From the NCBI GenBank assembly GCA_016938155.1, contig JAFGVF010000322.1, positions 1 through 7,872 on the forward strand: a DNA stretch of 7,872 bases, in the 5' to 3' direction. Shown piece by piece: positions 5,586 to 7,872 of this stretch. Position numbers and translations under genes: made by a program. How positions within the stretch are numbered: position 1 is the first letter of the stretch; the number at the start of each line of letters is the position of its first letter. This DNA comes from Candidatus Cloacimonadota bacterium (GTDB taxonomy: Bacteria > Cloacimonadota > Cloacimonadia > Cloacimonadales > JAFGVF01). Under the pieces are notes generated by a model. It was not told where the DNA came from and ran no database searches. It saw only the letters and a program-made list of their open reading frames with translations.

Positions 5586-5858
5586 TTATTTAACAGCTTC
5601 TTTGAGCTTTGCACCGGCTTTGAAAACTGGAACTTTCTTTGCCGGAATCTTAATTTTCTTCTTGGTTTGAGGGTTAACACCTGTGCGAGCAGGGCGTTTC
5701 TTTACTGAAAATGTTCCAAAACCGATGAGTGTAACTTTGTCGCCGGCTTTGAGAGTTTCCTGAATGCCACCAATAACTGCATTCAATGCAAGGGTTGCTA
5801 CTTTTTTGGTTACGCCAGCTTCTTCGGCAATTTTCTTAACTAATCCTTCTCTACTCAT
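5586..5858 (-). CDS. hup: HU-family DNA-binding protein
   Basis: This 90-residue protein has the standard length of HU/IHF-type histone-like proteins. It shows the helical N-terminal dimerisation part (residues 2-38), the turn GFGTF (46-50), and the DNA-binding arm with RTGVNPQT (58-65), where P63 is the intercalating proline. It ends in the conserved PVFKAGAKLKEAV. The arm is rich in lysine. It binds and bends DNA as a dimer in the nucleoid. The TGVNPQT arm and lack of IHF-specific features point to HU rather than an IHF subunit. The ATG has AAGGAGG upstream with 5 nt spacing, indicating strong translation. It is a single gene with a TTGACA about 70 nt upstream of its start and the terminator at 5544-5566 behind it. 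Confidence 0.96.
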   Translation of the reverse strand: MSREGLVKKIAEEAGVTKKVATLALNAVIGGIQETLKAGDKVTLIGFGTFSVKKRPARTGVNPQTKKKIKIPAKKVPVFKAGAKLKEAVK

Positions 5859-6177
5859 CTTTTCCTCCTTCTTAATTTAAGTGTTTAGCAGAAAGGCTGA
5901 TAATAAAAAACAAGATAAAGAAATATTTGTCAATATATAATTTGCGTAATTCACCGTTTATGAGATAGATAAGGACTTATTTCCCCTGTTTTGACCTTCA
6001 GTTACACTTTCATAACTGTCTATCTGTCAAGGAAATATAAAGCAAAATGTTATCTCGGACACCCTTAGAAAAAAAATTCAATTTATTTTATTTCTTTCAT
6101 ATAAATGACTTACCTTTTCTTAACTTTGTGATTGACGATTTGTCTCTATTTCCCGTTTTTGTTTGTCGGGAGTTTAT
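5859..6177. other. Divergent spacer between HU and HAD genes
   Basis: This 319-bp AT-rich stretch holds the leader and promoter region of the HU gene on the minus strand and that of the HAD gene on the plus strand. A weak plus-strand pair, TTCAAT followed after 17 nt by TATAAA near 6100, may serve the HAD gene. I see no gene, tRNA, strong hairpin or repeat in it. Confidence 0.55.
5903..5933 (-). promoter_or_regulatory. Candidate promoter of the HU gene
   Basis: On the minus strand a perfect TTGACA (5933-5928) is followed after 19 nt by TTTATT (5908-5903), a 4 of 6 match to the -10 consensus. A TATTAT lies slightly further on at a less suitable distance. The -35 box is convincing, while the -10 box is uncertain. 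Confidence 0.4.
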
Positions 6178-6834
6178 ATGACAGCAGTAATTTTTGATTT
6201 AGACGGAACGCTAATCGATTCAATGGGAATTTGGGAAGATGTGGACAAGAAATTTCTTGGTTCAAGAGGTATCGAAATCCCGATAGGATTATTCGATTCA
6301 ATACCCCAGGGTAACAGCTATACCGGAATGGCTGCATATTTCAAAGAGAGATTCAATCTACCTGAATCAATCGAAGAAATCATGCAGGAATGGACAGATT
6401 CAGTTTATAGTCATTACTGCTGCAGCATCGCATTAAAACCCGGTGCCGTGGAAGTTCTGGAATTTCTAAAGAGGAAAAACATCCCTCTCGCTATTGGAAC
6501 AAGCAACTCACTCGAGTTAGCCGAAGCAGTTCTCAAAAGGAATCAGATTTACTCCTATTTCAGCTTCATTCAAACCGGTTGTTCGGGAATAAAAGGGAAA
6601 CCCTATCCAGATATATATATTGCTGCCTCAACCGGCTTGGGTATCGATCCATCAGAGATTATAGTTATCGAGGATACAATTGCAGGAATCAGAGCCGGTA
6701 ATAATGCCGAGATGTTCACAATCGGTATTCACGACAAGTGGGCAGAAAAAGAACATGAAGCAATGAAAAGAGAGGCTGACAGGTTTTTTCAAAATCATTT
6801 TGAGCTTCTGCAATTTTTCCAATTACTATTTTAA
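6178..6834 (+). CDS. HAD-superfamily hydrolase, beta-phosphoglucomutase/phosphatase type
   Basis: This 218-residue protein belongs to HAD subfamily IA. Motif I is FDLDGT with nucleophile D7 and acid/base D9. A helical cap follows (about residues 15-85). Motif II is GTSNS (T108), motif III is KGKPYPD (K141) and motif IV is IEDTIAGI (E165, D166). All catalytic residues are present, so it should act on a small phosphorylated metabolite. Close relatives include beta-phosphoglucomutase and phosphatases of 2-deoxyglucose-6-phosphate, pseudouridine monophosphate and phosphoglycolate. The cap residues do not let me choose. The start is ATG 6178 with GGGAG 5 nt upstream; a TTG at 6163 would add five residues before the usual N-terminus and is less likely. 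The next gene follows after 20 bp on the same strand, so the two are probably co-transcribed. Confidence 0.92.
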   Translation: MTAVIFDLDGTLIDSMGIWEDVDKKFLGSRGIEIPIGLFDSIPQGNSYTGMAAYFKERFNLPESIEEIMQEWTDSVYSHYCCSIALKPGAVEVLEFLKRKNIPLAIGTSNSLELAEAVLKRNQIYSYFSFIQTGCSGIKGKPYPDIYIAASTGLGIDPSEIIVIEDTIAGIRAGNNAEMFTIGIHDKWAEKEHEAMKREADRFFQNHFELLQFFQLLF

Positions 6835-6854
6835 GAAAAGCATAAGGATAAAAC

Positions 6855-7544
6855 ATGGAAAATAAACTGATTATTGTAATCGGAGCTTTTGGCAGCGGTA
6901 AGAGTGAATACTCTGTAAATTTAGCCCAGGAGCTCAATAAAAATCACAATAATGTTGTTCTCGCAGATATGGATGTCGTTAATCCCTATTTCCGCAGTCG
7001 GGATGTAAGAGAAGAGTTTGAACTGCAAGGCATAACCGTTATTGCTCCCGATGGTCAGTTCAAACACGCTGACCTCCCGATGATTTCACCCAGAATAAGA
7101 GGAGCTATTCAAGACAAATCGAAGAATGTCATACTTGATGTGGGAGGTGACCCCATGGGTTGTCGAACTCTGGGTAGATTCCACAATGACATTAACTTAC
7201 GGGGATACGAACTCCAACTGGTTATCAATACTAACAGACCTTTTACTTCCAACCCCAACGATATTTTAGTAATGATGGATATGCTCCAGAAAACATCAGG
7301 ATTAAAAGTTACGGAGTTTATCTGCAATTCCAATTTAATGCAATTTACCGATACAGAAGTTGTTGATACAGGTATCTCAATAGTTCAAGAGGTTTCAGAG
7401 CTGACAGGTATCCCCTTCAGGAAATTCCTCGTTCTGGAAGATTTCGCCCATCTCGTCCCTGATAACCTACAGAATAAGGAAAGACACATTCTGCATTATT
7501 ATCTCAAAAAACCATGGGATACACTCGTTATGAAGGGTATCTGA
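6855..7544 (+). CDS. P-loop ATP-binding protein (MinD/ParA/CobQ-like, 2-oxoacid:ferredoxin oxidoreductase-associated)
   Basis: This 229-residue protein is a single P-loop NTPase domain. Walker A is GAFGSGKS (10-17). It is followed by LADMDVVNPYFRSRD (36-50), whose D38/D40 occupy the place of the deviant-Walker Asp in SIMIBI ATPases. Walker B is LDVGGD (94-99). VINTNRPFTS (123-132) and ICNSN are conserved strand ends of the family. The Walker A lacks the early lysine of the ParA/MinD deviant motif. From memory, close homologues in clostridia and Thermotogae lie beside genes for ferredoxin-dependent 2-oxoacid oxidoreductases, role unknown. Here the pyruvate:ferredoxin oxidoreductase gene is the convergent neighbour, which repeats that association in another arrangement. 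Assistance in iron-sulfur enzyme assembly would fit but is speculative. AAGGA lies 6 nt before the ATG, and the terminator at 7566-7595 follows. Confidence 0.85.
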   Translation: MENKLIIVIGAFGSGKSEYSVNLAQELNKNHNNVVLADMDVVNPYFRSRDVREEFELQGITVIAPDGQFKHADLPMISPRIRGAIQDKSKNVILDVGGDPMGCRTLGRFHNDINLRGYELQLVINTNRPFTSNPNDILVMMDMLQKTSGLKVTEFICNSNLMQFTDTEVVDTGISIVQEVSELTGIPFRKFLVLEDFAHLVPDNLQNKERHILHYYLKKPWDTLVMKGI

Positions 7545-7565
7545 TAAGTGATTTAATTATAATAG

Positions 7566-7595
7566 AAAAGGGAAAGGCTTGCACCTTTCCCTTTT
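7566..7595. terminator. Intrinsic terminator between convergent genes
   Basis: AAAAGGGAAAGG (7566-7577) and CCTTTCCCTTTT (7584-7595) form a perfect 12-bp stem with the 6-nt loop CTTGCA. On the plus strand a T-run ends the stem, closing the ATPase transcript. The stem also gives four T on the minus strand, so it likely serves the oxidoreductase gene too, whose stop is 17 nt away. Confidence 0.85.
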
Positions 7596-7612
7596 TCAAT
7601 TTATCTCTGCTC

Positions 7613-7872
7613 TTATTCAGCCATTTTCTTATACTGCTGATAACGATTAAGCAGGAATGATTTCAATTCTGCATGATATTTCTCATACTTCTCAGGGAAA
7701 GTACTCTTCAATGATGAGTATCTCTTCTCACTATCAATAAATTCAAGCGGATCGGCTGTAGGTTCTTTGGAATCCAGAATAAAAGGATTCTTTCCTTCAG
7801 CTTTCAGAAGAGGATTGTATCTGTAGAGCATCCAGTATCCGCAATCAACAACAGCTTTTTCTGCTTTCTGAC
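7613..7872 (-). CDS. nifJ: Pyruvate:ferredoxin (flavodoxin) oxidoreductase, C-terminal fragment
   Basis: Only the last 85 residues are in the window; the gene continues past the right edge. The reading frame runs open to the edge, and its visible start QKAEKAVVDCGYWMLYRYNP and the following GKNPFILDSKEP match the C-terminus of the large single-chain pyruvate:ferredoxin oxidoreductases. This end is where the CoA-binding and thiamine-domain tail of the roughly 1,170-residue enzyme lies. The enzyme converts pyruvate and CoA to acetyl-CoA, CO2 and reduced ferredoxin. It marks an anaerobic or fermentative metabolism and would supply the reduced ferredoxin that a hydrogenase-type protein could sense or use. 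The internal ATG at 7831 is not a start. Nothing in the visible part is broken. Confidence 0.9.
   Translation of the reverse strand, partial: QKAEKAVVDCGYWMLYRYNPLLKAEGKNPFILDSKEPTADPLEFIDSEKRYSSLKSTFPEKYEKYHAELKSFLLNRYQQYKKMAE

Overview
The window is AT-rich bacterial DNA. It holds nine protein-coding genes, the last one cut by the right edge. The metabolism it suggests is anaerobic: the 3' end of a pyruvate:ferredoxin oxidoreductase gene lies at the right edge, and a ferredoxin-type iron-sulfur protein of the [FeFe]-hydrogenase family sits in the middle. Most genes have clear Shine-Dalgarno sites (GAGGTGAT, AGGAGG, AAGGAGG), and one promoter has perfect TTGACA/TATAAT boxes. That argues against typical Bacteroidota and fits a Firmicutes-, Thermotogota- or Cloacimonadota-like anaerobe. 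This placement is an inference; no marker gene here fixes the phylum.

Layout. At the left (30-1313, minus) is a dihydroorotase/hydantoinase-fold protein that has lost nearly all its metal ligands. It has its own near-perfect sigma-70-type promoter and an inverted repeat. Next comes a compact five-gene minus-strand operon (4679 down to 1456): DRTGG-domain protein, GHKL ATPase of the anti-sigma/serine-kinase type, [FeFe]-hydrogenase-like iron-sulfur protein, second DRTGG-domain protein, and PHP-family phosphoesterase. A 551-bp intergenic region (4680-5230) separates it from a divergent small membrane-protein gene (5231-5521, plus). That region holds a GC-rich block of 11-bp tandem repeats with a strong hairpin. 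An HU gene (5586-5858, minus) converges on the membrane-protein gene, with a bidirectional terminator between them. After a 319-bp spacer come a HAD phosphatase/phosphomutase gene and a P-loop ATPase gene (plus, 20 bp apart). These converge on the pyruvate:ferredoxin oxidoreductase gene across a second terminator.

How the genes may work together. The five-gene operon looks like a redox-linked signalling module rather than a metabolic hydrogenase. The hydrogenase-like subunit keeps the four cysteines that hold the H-cluster but has lost the proton-relay cysteine and other active-site residues. Its partners are a kinase-type ATPase, two small regulatory-type domains and a phosphoesterase. No maturase (HydE/F/G) or catalytic hydrogenase gene is in the window. 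From memory, similar gene groups occur beside electron-bifurcating hydrogenase genes in Thermotoga and clostridia; their function is, as far as I know, not established. This operon and the degenerate dihydroorotase-like protein are the two items most worth pursuing.
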